Assembly (NCBI RefSeq): GCF_034661175.1
Contig: NZ_CP141058.1
Location: 434,001-498,000 of the forward strand
Direction of reading: 5' to 3'
Source of the DNA: Nocardioides renjunii
GTDB taxonomy: Bacteria > Actinomycetota > Actinomycetes > Propionibacteriales > Nocardioidaceae
Length of the DNA: 64,000 bases
The notes below the pieces were generated by a model. It was not told where the DNA came from, did no database searches, and was given only the letters and a program-made list of their open reading frames with translations. The translations under genes were made by a program, and so were the position numbers. The stretch's first letter is position 1, and the number at the start of each line of letters is the position of its first letter. Of the stretch, positions 7,370-16,633 are shown one piece after another.

Positions 7370-10243
7370 ATGTCCCCATCGTGGCCTCCTCCGTTGGGAA
7401 CTTCTCCGGTCCAAGCTCGCACCGGAGGCTCCTACGTCGCGTCCGGCAAATCCCCCAGTTCAGCCGCCTTGCTCGGTCGGGAACGCGAGCTAGAGCGCAT
7501 CGAAGCCCTGCTGAGCGATGCGGCTGCAGGACGTAGTCAGGCACTGCTCATGGTGGGCGAGCCCGGGGTGGGCAAGACGACTCTGCTGCAAGCCGGTCGG
7601 GCGCGGGCGAGCGCCTTCACCTGCCTGGAGGCACGCGGCATCGAGGCTGAGTCGACCCTGCCGTACGGCGGACTGCTTGGTCTGCTGAACCCCGTGCAGG
7701 ATCGGGTTGCCGACCTCACGGATCACCAGGCGGCGGCGCTCGGGTCAGCCTTGGGGTGGACGAGCGGGGAGACGACCGCGGGCGCGTTCCTCCTAGGTGC
7801 AGCCACTCTGTCGCTCTTGGCTGCGGCAGCCCGGCACCGGCCCGTCCTGGTGCTCGTGGACGACTGGCAGTGGCTGGACCCGGAGTCGGCGTCCGCCATC
7901 GCGTTCGCAGCGCGGCGACTCGGGCCGGACCCGGTGGCGTTCCTACTGACGGCACGAGGCGGTGGCAGCACGGCCGAGCTCGGCCAGCAGCTTCCCGTGC
8001 TAGCGCTGCCCGGCCTCTCAGCGTCAGCGGCGGCGATGCTCCTGCCGGCGCGTGCTGCGCCACGGGTGGTCGAGCGCTTGGTGAAGGCGACGCAAGGCAA
8101 CCCGCTGGCATTGGTCGAGGTGGCAGCGCGGCTCGACGCCGCCCAGTGGCTGGGAGCCGCCGAGCTCCCAGACCCGGTTCCATCCGGCGACCGGCTGCGG
8201 GAGCACTTCCGCGCGACCCTCAAGGAGCTTTCGGCACCTGCGCGCACGACCGTGCTGCACCTTGCACTGGCCGGAGACGGGCCCGCAGCCGCCGACGCGA
8301 TGCACGCCGCACTTGGCGCCGCCGGCATCGACGTCCACGAGTCCGTCCAGGAGGCGTGTCGGCTCGAGGTCGTCGTCCAGGACCGCTCGGCGTACCGATT
8401 TCGGCATCCGCTGCTCCGCAGCGCCGTGCTCGAGCTCGCCTCCACCGACGAGCGGCGCGAAGCCCGCGCTGCGCTGGCTCGGGTGCTGCCAGCGAACGAC
8501 CGAGCGCGGGTCTGGCACCTTGCAGAGGCCGCAGTGGGCACGGACCCGCGACGTGCCGACGAGCTGGCGGCGGTCGCGGCGAGCGACCGCGAGCGCCTGG
8601 GGTTCGCCGCAGCAGCGCGGGCGATGGAGCGCGCCTCCGATCTGACGCCCGAGCCGGAGCTGGCACGCGCACGCCTGGCCCTCGCCGCCCACGACGCCTT
8701 CAACGCTGGCGACGTCGGTCGCGTCCGCGCCCTGGTCGCTCGGGTCCTGGACGACGGAGTCCGGGACCGCTCACGCGGCGAAGCCTTGTTCACCCTCGGA
8801 ATGCTGGAGCAGTACGCCGGATCCGTGCCCCGGGCGGTCGAGCACCTCGACGAGGCCTCGTACCTCTTGGCAGGACCACCGCTGATCCGGGCCCTGACAG
8901 AACTGGCGATCGCGCGGTTCCGTCTCAGCGACCTCTCGGGGATGGCCGGGTGCAGCCATCGCATCGAGGAAGTGGCCGACCCGGACGATGCTGAGCAGCA
9001 GCTGATGGCCGCGTTCTGCAGCGGCGCGGCGCTCCTCATGGCGGGTGAACTCCAGGCCGGTGCGGCCCGCCTCGACGTAGTGCGGCACTTGGCGGACCGA
9101 CCCGCACTACGCCACGACGCGCGGGCGCTGATGCTGATGGCGCTGGCCGCCGGCTTCACCGGACAGGTGGCTCGGGCGGTCGCGGTGGGCGCGCCCCGGC
9201 TCGACGAGGTACGCCGCCGCGGAGCAATCGGCGTCCTCGTCCCCTGCTTGGCGATCCTCGCGGCGGGACGGGCCTGGGTTGGCGACCACGCGGGCGCGTT
9301 CGCGGACGCCGGCGAGGCGGCGGAGCTGGCTGAGCACCTCGGCTACGCCGCCGACGCGTCCGTGGCAGTGGAGATGCTGGCCTGGCAGTCAGCTGCTCGC
9401 GGGTCGCACGACAACGCGACAACGATGCTCGCCCGTGCGCGTGAGCTGACCGACCGAGCCGGCACCACCGTCCATGCAGCCCACCACGCCATTACGGCGG
9501 CGTTCTGCGCACTGTGCCGCGGTGACCTCAACGAGGTCGTGACCGTCCTGGAAGCGCGCATCGATGCGGACGGCGGCGTCGGGGCCAGCGGTGAACCGCT
9601 CGGCGTGGCGCCGCTGCTGGTGGAGGCGTATCTCGGGCTGGGCCGAATGGACGACGCGCGATCCCTCGCCGTGCGGTTCGTCGACGTCGTCGGGCCCGCG
9701 TCTCCCGCGCTGTCAGTCGCTCTGGCCAGACGGTGCCAGACGTTGACGGCCAGCGACGAGGCCACAGCCGACGCCATGGCCGCAGCCGCGCTGGCGGCAC
9801 ACGCGCAAGCCGGAGACCCATTCGAGACAGCCCGCACCCGGCTGCTCTACGGCGGCCGGCTCCGCCGGACGGGTCACCGGATCGCCGCGCGTGAGCACCT
9901 CGCATCAGCACGCGACGCGTTCGCCTCGATGGACCTCACGCACTGGCTCGCCGTCGCCGAACGAGAACTGGCCGCGACCGGCGCGACGGCTCGTCGACGC
10001 CCCGACGCCGACAACCCACCGCTGACGTCCCAGGAGACGCGGGTGGCCATCCTGACGGCCCAGGGGCTCTCCAACAAGGAGATCGCGGCCGCGCTGTTCC
10101 TGAGTCCCAGGACGGTCGAACGGCACCTCGGCAACGTGTTCCGCAAGCGCGGGCTCCGGTCGCGCACGGAGTTGGCCGTGGCCTACGCCCATGCCGCTCA
10201 ACACTCTCCGTCGAATCACCCCCCATCGCGCGAGCCGCTGTGA
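7370..10243 (+). CDS. LuxR-family ATPase transcriptional regulator (LAL/MalT-like)
   Basis: Large regulator of about 957 residues. An N-terminal AAA/NB-ARC-like ATPase follows LLGRERELE, with Walker A GEPGVGKTT (about 63-71) and Walker B VLVLVDDWQWLDPES (about 160). A long alanine-rich helical region with TPR-like character occupies the middle. The C-terminal LuxR helix-turn-helix (about 883-945) reads LTSQETRVAILTAQGLSNKEI. This is the LAL architecture of ATP-dependent, ligand-sensing activators. An upstream GTG at 7349 is disfavoured because TAGGAT (7356-7361), a likely -10, lies inside that extension; ATG 7370, or GTG 7367 at the same boundary, fits a leaderless start. The neighbouring divergent VOC gene is the nearest candidate target, which is inference. 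Confidence 0.85.
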   Translation: MSPSWPPPLGTSPVQARTGGSYVASGKSPSSAALLGRERELERIEALLSDAAAGRSQALLMVGEPGVGKTTLLQAGRARASAFTCLEARGIEAESTLPYGGLLGLLNPVQDRVADLTDHQAAALGSALGWTSGETTAGAFLLGAATLSLLAAAARHRPVLVLVDDWQWLDPESASAIAFAARRLGPDPVAFLLTARGGGSTAELGQQLPVLALPGLSASAAAMLLPARAAPRVVERLVKATQGNPLALVEVAARLDAAQWLGAAELPDPVPSGDRLREHFRATLKELSAPARTTVLHLALAGDGPAAADAMHAALGAAGIDVHESVQEACRLEVVVQDRSAYRFRHPLLRSAVLELASTDERREARAALARVLPANDRARVWHLAEAAVGTDPRRADELAAVAASDRERLGFAAAARAMERASDLTPEPELARARLALAAHDAFNAGDVGRVRALVARVLDDGVRDRSRGEALFTLGMLEQYAGSVPRAVEHLDEASYLLAGPPLIRALTELAIARFRLSDLSGMAGCSHRIEEVADPDDAEQQLMAAFCSGAALLMAGELQAGAARLDVVRHLADRPALRHDARALMLMALAAGFTGQVARAVAVGAPRLDEVRRRGAIGVLVPCLAILAAGRAWVGDHAGAFADAGEAAELAEHLGYAADASVAVEMLAWQSAARGSHDNATTMLARARELTDRAGTTVHAAHHAITAAFCALCRGDLNEVVTVLEARIDADGGVGASGEPLGVAPLLVEAYLGLGRMDDARSLAVRFVDVVGPASPALSVALARRCQTLTASDEATADAMAAAALAAHAQAGDPFETARTRLLYGGRLRRTGHRIAAREHLASARDAFASMDLTHWLAVAERELAATGATARRRPDADNPPLTSQETRVAILTAQGLSNKEIAAALFLSPRTVERHLGNVFRKRGLRSRTELAVAYAHAAQHSPSNHPPSREPL

Positions 10244-10806
10244 GCTAGTGCGGGCGGATCTGCCGGCAACTAAGTGCGACCGCCCGGAAGGCGGCGGTAC
10301 GACTCAAGAGGCACCGCCGCAGACAAAAGCCTCAGGGACACATGCGCTCCGTGGCGAGGTACGCCGGAATCCCAACCCGCCAAGACTGCACGACCTTGTT
10401 TTCCTCATCGATGGAGAACACGGTCATGCGGCGGGTGTCGCCGTCGTAGAGCGGCTCCGCCGACGGCGTCGGTTCTGTCCAAGCCACGGTCATCCCGCCC
10501 TCGGAGCCGACCTGCACAGGCTCGAGGTCCACTAGCTGCGCCGTCGGCGTTCCGACTCAGGCCGTCGGGCATCTCGACGCGGAACTGTCCGAGGGGTGTC
10601 GTGGCCACGGTCTGAAGGCTACGAGACGAACAGTCCGGATCTTGCTCGGGAGTCGGCTACACGCATCTCGGCATGTCCGGATATCCGAGCTGCGCAGTCA
10701 CGTGGAAGTGAGACGCATGTGTTCGGTGGAGCCTCGACGTCGCAGACTCAGATGCAGGCCTCTTCGCGAGGTGACCTATGTGTTGGCTGACCGGGCGTGG
10801 CCGTGA
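10244..10806. other. Intergenic stretch holding only the gene remnant
   Basis: Between the LuxR regulator and the glutaredoxin gene I see only the frameshifted frame at 10332-10608. The remaining roughly 200 bases (10609-10806) have no gene-like frame. A CCGGATATCCG at 10678-10688 resembles the core of the dispersed palindromic repeats elsewhere in the window, but the flanks do not match. Confidence 0.4.
10332..10608 (-). pseudogene. Frameshifted remnant of a small unidentified gene
   Basis: Two minus-strand frames read as one protein broken by a frameshift. From GTG 10606-10608 the first frame gives VATTPLGQFRVEMPDGLS and then loses protein-like character. The other frame takes over near 10540 with LVDLEPVQVGSEGGMTVAW and runs to a stop at 10332 (ending IPAYLATERMCP). 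Composition on both sides is ordinary and no repeat is involved. The first frame stays open upstream of the GTG, up to a stop near 10660. It could be a decayed gene or a sequencing error. Function not recognised. Confidence 0.35.
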
Positions 10807-11163
10807 TCATTCGAGGGGAGCTCGCCGAAGCGCCTCCAGCACAAGGCGGGGGTCAGGGTTCGTGTGTGCGATTCCGTCGATGAGCACGGTCGGAACCGTC
10901 TCGTGTCCGCCGGCATTAGTGGTCCGGACGAATGCCGCCCCGTCAGGGTCCTCCCAAATGTTCACCCACGCAGCCCTGTCCCGATGGTGGCGCACGGCGA
11001 AGCGGAGGCGTGCCGTGAACGGGCACCCGTCGCGCCAGTAAATGACCACGCCGGGGTTCGGGGGCGGGTCCACGTCTGCATGCCTGGTCGGTTCGGGACG
11101 CCCGAGGACGTGGTCAATGGCCGGCATGCACGAATTGTCCGCCGCGACACGCAGCTGCGCCAT
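10807..11163 (-). CDS. Glutaredoxin-like protein (CPFT active site)
   Basis: About 118 residues. The C-terminal 75 form a glutaredoxin/thioredoxin fold: PGVVIYWRDGCPFT (monothiol-type CPFT in place of CPYC), a WVNIWEDPDGAAFVR segment and the cis-Pro loop TVPTVLID. The AGGHETVPT stretch matches mycoredoxin/NrdH-like proteins that use CxxC or CxxT to reduce mycothiol or protein disulfides. The first 40 residues are unusual, proline-rich and not part of the fold. ATG 11163 is used; ATG 11127 and TTG 11181 are alternatives, and none has a clear ribosome site. Loss of the second Cys limits it to monothiol chemistry, as in mycothiol-dependent deglutathionylation-type reactions. Confidence 0.7.
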   Translation of the reverse strand: MAQLRVAADNSCMPAIDHVLGRPEPTRHADVDPPPNPGVVIYWRDGCPFTARLRFAVRHHRDRAAWVNIWEDPDGAAFVRTTNAGGHETVPTVLIDGIAHTNPDPRLVLEALRRAPLE

Positions 11164-11376
11164 GAGAAGTTTGTGCCTCAACGCACGAAGGAGAGCAGAC
11201 CTCGGTGCCTCCGACGCTGAGTGGGGCTCGCGCCACAGGGTTCTGAAACAGCTCGGGTTCCGTTCACCAGCGTGCTGGTGCCGGGAGCGGCATATGGCGT
11301 CATTCGAGAGTTGAGCAGCACGCGGCGAAGTGGGCGACGCACATGCCCGAGCGGATCGGGCGACGGAACGCGGTCG

Positions 11377-12681
11377 TTAGCGGATTCCCAGCACCCGCTC
11401 GACCATCGGATTGCGGAACGTCCCCGCCGGATCCACCCGCTCCACCAACGCCCGGAAGTCCGCGAGGCGCGGGTGATTCGCAGGGTCGAGACGGTCGTAC
11501 ACCTTCCCCCAGTGCGGCCGGGCGGCGTACGGTTCGAGCGCGTCCTCGACGCGTCGGACCATGGCGAGCACGGCCTCGGGCTCGCGCTTCCAGGTGAAGT
11601 GCAGCGCGACGGTCTCGCGGCCCTGGGCCGGTGAGAGCCACAGGTCGTCGGCGCCGATGGCGCGTATCTCGGTCACGATGAGCAGGTCGGCCAGCTCGCC
11701 GCTGGTCGTGGCGGCGAGGTCGGTGACCGCACGCAGCGCGCCCTCCGCCGACTCGGCGGGGACGAACCACTCCGACTGGATCTCCGCGCCGAAGCTGGGC
11801 TGCCGGTCGCCGCGGAAGTGGGGCAGCCGCTCCGACCACGGTCCGGGGGTGCCGCGCACCGTGATGTGGTCGCCCGCCCCGAGGGTGAGCGACGCGGTGT
11901 CAGCCGGGACGGCCTCGATCCCGCCGATCCAGTCTCCGGGCCCGCGGTCGTCGGTCATGCGGGTCTTCGCGAGCACCTCGGTCGGGTCCTCGTCGTTCCA
12001 CCGGCCGAAGACGCTGACGCTGTAGGCCGACCCGAGGACCTCGTCGATCCGCTCGACCACCTCGTTCCAGCGCAGGTGGGCGTAGAGGTCCTGCCGCACG
12101 TCGTACGTCGGCTCGACGTCGAGGTCGAGCGACACGACGGCGCCGACGGCGCCGAGCGCGACGACGGAGCCGTCGAAGTCCGGCTCACCACGCGAGATCG
12201 TGCGCAGTTCGCCGTCCGGGCCGATCAGCTCGAGGCAGCTGACGCCGGCACCGAGGATGCGGTTGGTCGCGCCCGACCCGTGCGTGCCGGTCGAGGTGGC
12301 GCCGGCCACCGAGATGTGGGGGAGCGAGCCCATGTTGGCGAGCGCCCAGCCGTGGGACTGCAGATGGGCCGCGACGTCGTTGTACGGCGTACCGCCGGCG
12401 ACGCGGACCGTCCCGCGCTCGAGGTCGAGCACGGGCTCGGCGGCCAGACCCGTCAGGTCGAGCAGCGTGCCCTCGGTGTCGCACAGGGCGTTGAAGGAGT
12501 GGCGGGTCCCGAGCAGGCGCACCCTGCTCGAGTCGCGGATGACCTCCTGCGCCTCCTCGAGCGAGCCCGCACGGACGTAGCGCCCGGCCGTGTAGGTGTG
12601 GTTGCCTGCCCAGTTCGTCCCGGGACCGGTCGAGCCGTCTCCACCGGTCGGGGCGCTCGGGTCGTGCTGCGGTCCGGGCAT
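11377..12681 (-). CDS. aldO: Alditol oxidase (covalent FAD, VAO family)
   Basis: 434-residue flavoprotein with the closest family match to Streptomyces alditol oxidase, which oxidises xylitol or sorbitol at C1 to the aldose with release of hydrogen peroxide. Diagnostic stretches are NWAGNHTYTA (23-32), GTRHSFN (58-64) with His61 as the expected site of covalent FAD attachment, LPHISVAGATSTGTHGSG in the FAD-binding PCMH domain, and the arabinono-lactone-oxidase C-terminal domain ending in RTFRNP-like TFRNPMVERVLG. A GAGGAGG ribosome site lies just before the ATG. A single gene, divergent from the next. Gulonolactone-type oxidases are the alternative, but the N-terminal motif favours AldO. Confidence 0.82.
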   Translation of the reverse strand: MPGPQHDPSAPTGGDGSTGPGTNWAGNHTYTAGRYVRAGSLEEAQEVIRDSSRVRLLGTRHSFNALCDTEGTLLDLTGLAAEPVLDLERGTVRVAGGTPYNDVAAHLQSHGWALANMGSLPHISVAGATSTGTHGSGATNRILGAGVSCLELIGPDGELRTISRGEPDFDGSVVALGAVGAVVSLDLDVEPTYDVRQDLYAHLRWNEVVERIDEVLGSAYSVSVFGRWNDEDPTEVLAKTRMTDDRGPGDWIGGIEAVPADTASLTLGAGDHITVRGTPGPWSERLPHFRGDRQPSFGAEIQSEWFVPAESAEGALRAVTDLAATTSGELADLLIVTEIRAIGADDLWLSPAQGRETVALHFTWKREPEAVLAMVRRVEDALEPYAARPHWGKVYDRLDPANHPRLADFRALVERVDPAGTFRNPMVERVLGIR

Positions 12682-12781
12682 GCGGCCTCCTCGTCGGTCC
12701 CTTAGAAACTACAGCGCGCCCCGGCGTGCGACGGGGTACAGGGCGGTCCCGCCCGCTCGTCGACCACTGTGGAGGAACCCT

Positions 12782-13681
12782 GTGAGCCCTGGCCCGGACG
12801 TCTCGTCGCTGCGACGCAGGCTCGAGCTCGGACGACTGGTGATCGGCTCGCTCGTCGAGCTCGGCATCAAGGCGTACGGCGCGGGCGCGGCGCTGAGCGT
12901 CGCCGTGAGCGACGCCGAGACCGTCGGCGGCAAGGGTCAGGACGCGCTCGCCGCGGTGCCCAACCTCGTGGACCGCTATCGAGCGGCGGAGTACGTCGTG
13001 GAGCACCGGCAGGAGATCCAGGCCGCCCTCGACTACGTCAACGAGAACACGCCCCCTCAGGCGGAGCTCGAGGACGCGGCCGCCCGGAGCTCGGAGACGC
13101 TGCGCGACATCGAGACGACGTCCGACGAGGTCGATGCGGCGCTCGGGTCCTTCGACGGCATCAGCCCGTTCAACGCCTTCGACAGGAGCCAGGACGCGCT
13201 CGGCCACGTCCGTGCGGCGTGGGGGTCGAAGCCCGACATCGAGTCCCTCCGCGACCTGGCCGACCGGGCGGAGCAGGTCAGTCCCTACGTGGACCAGGTG
13301 GAGGTGCTGGTGCCGGTCTACTACGGGGGCCTGTTCGCCGTCGTGGACAACTTCGCCAGCGACGAGATCGCGAGCACGCTGTTCGTCATGGCGGCCGCTC
13401 TGGGGGTCGCCTTCGTCCTCGGCCAGGCGGTCGGCTTCTGGGTCCGGCGAGGTCGGCCCGGGCTGATCGCCCGCACCCTGCAGCGGTGGGGCGCGCAGAC
13501 CTTCCCCCGCTGGTACGTCCGCAACCTGCCGTACGCCCTGAGCCCGCCGCTGTACGCCGCCGCGCGCGAGCGCATGCAGCGCGACATCGTGGCGGACCCG
13601 GAGGAGGCGCTCGACCCGGAGACGCTGCGGGAGCTCGAGCAGTGGTTCGCCGACAGGCCCAAGGACGACGCCACGCCTTGA
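12782..13681 (+). CDS. Uncharacterised membrane protein with helical N-terminal domain
   Basis: Protein of 299 residues that I do not recognise. GTG 12782 is chosen because GGAGG (12771-12775) sits at proper spacing. Residues about 1-190 are predicted helical, with charged, coiled-coil-like stretches (AELEDAAARSSETLRDIET). One strong membrane helix lies at about 198-220 (STLFVMAAALGVAFVLGQAVGF), followed by a basic juxtamembrane segment and a 70-residue tail rich in Arg, Tyr and Trp. The arrangement suggests an extracytoplasmic helical domain anchored by a single helix, or a sensor-like stalk without an output domain. No operon partner overlaps it. Confidence 0.65.
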   Translation: MSPGPDVSSLRRRLELGRLVIGSLVELGIKAYGAGAALSVAVSDAETVGGKGQDALAAVPNLVDRYRAAEYVVEHRQEIQAALDYVNENTPPQAELEDAAARSSETLRDIETTSDEVDAALGSFDGISPFNAFDRSQDALGHVRAAWGSKPDIESLRDLADRAEQVSPYVDQVEVLVPVYYGGLFAVVDNFASDEIASTLFVMAAALGVAFVLGQAVGFWVRRGRPGLIARTLQRWGAQTFPRWYVRNLPYALSPPLYAAARERMQRDIVADPEEALDPETLRELEQWFADRPKDDATP

Positions 13682-13721
13682 TCGGCGCTGCCTGTCGGTG
13701 TGCCGGTGCATGCTGGCCGGC

Positions 13722-14432
13722 ATGGCGAGATTCGAGGACGAGGACCTGACCAACGCCGAGTTCCGCGAGTGCGACCTCACGGGGGCGCGCCTCGTCGGGG
13801 TGGTGATGCAGGACGCCGTCATCGACGGGCTGGTCACCAACCTGGTGGTCAACGGCGTCGAGGTGACGGCGTACGTCGAGGCCGAGCTCGACCGACGCCA
13901 TCCCGTGCGGACGCTGATGCGGTCGGCCGACCCCGCTGACCTGCGGGAGGCGCAGCGTCAGCTGCGGACCGGCTGGGCGGCGACGGTCGCGCGGCTGCGC
14001 GGCATGGACGAGGGGATGGAGCACCGACGCGTCGGCGGGGAGTGGTCGTCGGTGGAGACGCTGCGGCACCTGGTGTTCGTCCACGACTCGTGGTTCCGGC
14101 GTTGCTGCCTCGGGTCGACGCAACCGTTCACCGCCGACGGGTTGGCGACGGACTTCGTGCCGGACCAGGAGGAGCAGGGCTTGGACCCGGCGGCCGCGCC
14201 CGACCTCGACGAGGTGCTGGCCGTCCGCGAGGAGCAGGCCGCCGAGCTGGAGCGGTGGCTGGCGGTCGTGACGACCGCGGAGCTGTCGGCGCCCGCGCCG
14301 GTGCCGGAGGGCCCGGGGTGGCCGCCCTACGCGGCCGGGAGGACGGTGCTCCAGTGCCTGCACGTGGTGCTCAACGAGGAGTGGGCGCACCACGGGTTCT
14401 GCGTGCGCGACCTCGACCTGCTGGAGGGCTGA
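13722..14432 (+). CDS. DinB-family protein with pentapeptide-like N-terminus
   Basis: 236 residues. Residues 1-45 read FEDEDLTNAEFRECDLTGARLVGV, two or three turns of the pentapeptide pattern A(D/N)LxX. Residues about 75-236 form a DinB four-helix bundle with VGGEWSSVETLRHLVFVHDSW and, near the end, VLNEEWAHHGFCVRDLD, which hold His residues that could bind a metal. DinB proteins include mycothiol-dependent enzymes and proteins of unknown role. ATG 13722 is preferred because a CATGCT (-10-like) lies 7 bases before it; ATG 13710 is in frame too. The combination of a pentapeptide stub with DinB recurs in actinobacteria and is not functionally assigned. Confidence 0.75.
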   Translation: MARFEDEDLTNAEFRECDLTGARLVGVVMQDAVIDGLVTNLVVNGVEVTAYVEAELDRRHPVRTLMRSADPADLREAQRQLRTGWAATVARLRGMDEGMEHRRVGGEWSSVETLRHLVFVHDSWFRRCCLGSTQPFTADGLATDFVPDQEEQGLDPAAAPDLDEVLAVREEQAAELERWLAVVTTAELSAPAPVPEGPGWPPYAAGRTVLQCLHVVLNEEWAHHGFCVRDLDLLEG

Positions 14433-14472
14433 GCTCCAGCGGGTGCCGTCGACGACGCTGGTGCGCTCGGGT

Positions 14473-14544
14473 TCGGAGTCCCCGGATCTCGGTGAGTCCA
14501 GCAACGCGGAAGATCCGGGTCAGCAGGTGACTCGAACCTTCCAC
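14473..14544 (-). repeat. Bipartite palindromic repeat, type A (divergent copy)
   Basis: Read on the minus strand it starts GTGGAAGGTTCGAGTCACC, continues with the matching arm CCGGATCTTCC (a hairpin of about 12 bp) and ends GAGATCCGGGGACTCCG. It matches the copies at 22664 and 28021 along its length but its second palindrome has decayed (GAGATCC for GGATATCC). It lies between two co-directional genes. Confidence 0.7.
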
Positions 14545-14629
14545 GATCATCCCGGGCTCGGTCAGCGCTCGTCGCGTCTCCGACCGACCGGCTCCACCGA
14601 CGCCCCGGGCGAGGCGCGAGGATGGTCCC

Positions 14630-15664
14630 GTGACGAGAGACAGTGTCTTCGGACAGGTGCCCGACGGGCGCGACGTACGACTCCTGACGATCGGCTCCGA
14701 GCCCGGCCCGGTGGTGGAGGTGCTGACGCTCGGCGCCACCGTCCACCGGCTCACGGTGGCGTGCGGCGACGGCGAGCGGCGCAACGTCGTCCTCGGCCAC
14801 GCCGACGTGGCGGAGCGGTTGGCGAGCAGCGACTACGTCGGCGGGACCATCGGGCGCTACGCCAACCGCATCGCCGCGGGACGCTTCGTCCTGGACGGCC
14901 GCGAGGTGCGGGTCGGCACCCACGACCGCGGCCACAGCCTCCACGGTGGCCCCGACGGGTTCGACGCCCGGCTGTGGGACGTGGTGTCGCACACCGCCGA
15001 CGAGGTGGTGCTGACGATGACCAGCCCGGACGGCGACCAGGGCTTCCCCGGGACCGTGACGGCGACCGCGTCCTACCGCGTCGACGGCGACACCGTCGTG
15101 GTCACGATGGAGGCGACGACCGACACCACCACCGTGGTCAACCTGACCAACCACGCCTACTTCCACCTCGACGGCGAGGGCGCCGGCACGATCGACCACC
15201 ACGAGCTGCTGGTCGAGGCCGACGAGTTCACGCCGGTCGACGCCACCGGGATCCCGACCGGCGGGCACGCCCCCGTCGCCGGCACGCCCTTCGACCTGCG
15301 CGAGCCGACGGTCCTGGGGCCGGTGCTCCGCACCGAGCATCCCCAGCTCCTCGACGCCCGGGGCATCGACCACAACTACGTCCTGCGCGGCGACGGACTC
15401 CGGCGGGCCGCGGTGCTCACCTCGCCGCGCACGCGCACGACCCTCGAGGTGTGGAGCGACCAGCCCGGCCTGCAGGTCTACACCGGCAACTTCCTCGAGG
15501 GCACGCGCCGCTCGACCAGCGGCGCGCTCTACCGCCAGGGCGACGGCATCGCGCTCGAGCCGCAGCTCTACCCCGACTCGCCGAACCGTCCCGAGTGGCC
15601 GACGGCGACGCTCGAGCCCGGGCAGCACTACCGCTCGATGCTGGAGTGGCGCTTCGGCGGCTGA
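14630..15664 (+). CDS. galM: Aldose 1-epimerase (galactose mutarotase)
   Basis: 344-residue cytosolic enzyme interconverting alpha and beta anomers of galactose or glucose. Family signatures are in order: GGTIGRYANRIAAGRF (about 73-90), RGHSLHGGPDGFD (about 103-115) with one catalytic His, NLTNHAYFHLDG (about 168-179) with the other, DHNYVLRG, and TGNFLEG near the C-terminus carrying the catalytic Glu. Length is normal for the family. GTG 14630 is used. It stands alone; no other Leloir-pathway gene is nearby, so its sugar may be one used by the window's alditol oxidase or glycosyltransferases, which is only a possibility. Confidence 0.9.
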   Translation: MTRDSVFGQVPDGRDVRLLTIGSEPGPVVEVLTLGATVHRLTVACGDGERRNVVLGHADVAERLASSDYVGGTIGRYANRIAAGRFVLDGREVRVGTHDRGHSLHGGPDGFDARLWDVVSHTADEVVLTMTSPDGDQGFPGTVTATASYRVDGDTVVVTMEATTDTTTVVNLTNHAYFHLDGEGAGTIDHHELLVEADEFTPVDATGIPTGGHAPVAGTPFDLREPTVLGPVLRTEHPQLLDARGIDHNYVLRGDGLRRAAVLTSPRTRTTLEVWSDQPGLQVYTGNFLEGTRRSTSGALYRQGDGIALEPQLYPDSPNRPEWPTATLEPGQHYRSMLEWRFGG

Positions 15665-15803
15665 CCCGGCTGACCCGGCTGACACCCGCTGACCCCCGCT
15701 GACCCCGCGCTCCGACGCGACGTCGCACACACCGCGCCAGTGGTGGATCTGCTGTTGCGCTGTGGTGGCCGGCGCGTGCTCGACGCCTCCCTAGGATCCG
15801 GGC

Positions 15804-16484
15804 ATGCCTCACGTTCTGGTGGTCGAGGACGACGAGGACGTCGCCGTCCCGCTGGCGAGCCTGCTCACGACCGCGGGCTTCGACGCGACGGTCGTCGGGC
15901 GCGGCCGCGACGCCATCGCCCACGTCGGTGACACCGACACCGACATGGTGATCCTCGACCTGATGCTCCCCGACATGGACGGCATCGAGGTCTGCGGCGT
16001 GCTGCGCGACGGCGGCTTCGACGGCGGCCTGATCATGGTGACCGCCCGCGGCGGGGAGGGCGACGTCGTCGCCGGGCTCGATGCCGGCGCGGACGACTAC
16101 CTCGCCAAGCCCTGTTCGGTCGCCGAGCTGCAGTCGCGCGTGCGCTCCGTGCTGCGGCGGATCCACCGCTCGTACGACGAGCCGGCGGCGGACGCGCCAC
16201 CCGCGCGGTCGCTCGAGGTCGCCGAGCACCAGATCACCTTCGCCGGCCGCGAGATCGTCAACGCCGGGCGGGAGTACGACGTCCTCGCGCTGCTGGTCGC
16301 CCACCACGGCCGGGTCGTGACGCGCGCCGCGCTGATGGACGAGGTCTGGGGCAGCGACTGGCCGGGCTCACCGATGGTGCTCCCCACCGCGATCGGCCGG
16401 ATCCGGGAGCGGCTCGGCGCTGCCGGGGCGCCGGACCGCGTCGAGAACGTCCGGGGCATCGGCTACCGGTTGTCGGCCGACTGA
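15804..16484 (+). CDS. OmpR/PhoB-family response regulator (orphan)
   Basis: 226 residues: a receiver domain with acidic pair DD (9-10), phospho-acceptor Asp52 in VILDLMLPDMDG, and Lys in DDYLAKP (about 102), then a winged-helix DNA-binding domain (about 135-226) with REYDVLALLVAHHGRVVTR and ENVRGIGYRL. All catalytic receiver residues are present. TAGGAT sits exactly 6 bases before the ATG, implying a leaderless message. No histidine kinase is adjacent; the next genes are a deaminase and an ECF sigma factor, so the partner kinase must lie elsewhere. Confidence 0.88.
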   Translation: MPHVLVVEDDEDVAVPLASLLTTAGFDATVVGRGRDAIAHVGDTDTDMVILDLMLPDMDGIEVCGVLRDGGFDGGLIMVTARGGEGDVVAGLDAGADDYLAKPCSVAELQSRVRSVLRRIHRSYDEPAADAPPARSLEVAEHQITFAGREIVNAGREYDVLALLVAHHGRVVTRAALMDEVWGSDWPGSPMVLPTAIGRIRERLGAAGAPDRVENVRGIGYRLSAD

Positions 16485-16633
16485 GCGGTCCCGCCCTCAG
16501 CGTCTCGGAGATGAGTTCCACGCCGACGACCGCGCGCGCCAGCCGCGCAACGGACGCCGGCGGCAGCCGTAGCCCGTCGTCCTCCGTCCTCGCAGGGCTT
16601 GTCCGACCGGCGCGGGTAGGACAGGTTGGCACC

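Noticed and set aside
12782..13681. Methyl-accepting or kinase sensor identity for the coiled-coil membrane protein
   Set aside because: It has helical stalk-like sequence and one membrane helix, but no HAMP, kinase or MCP signalling motif.
14525..14545. tRNA T-arm-like GGTTCGAGTC on the minus strand
   Set aside because: It is part of the first hairpin of a type A repeat; no acceptor stem, D-arm or anticodon arm is around it.
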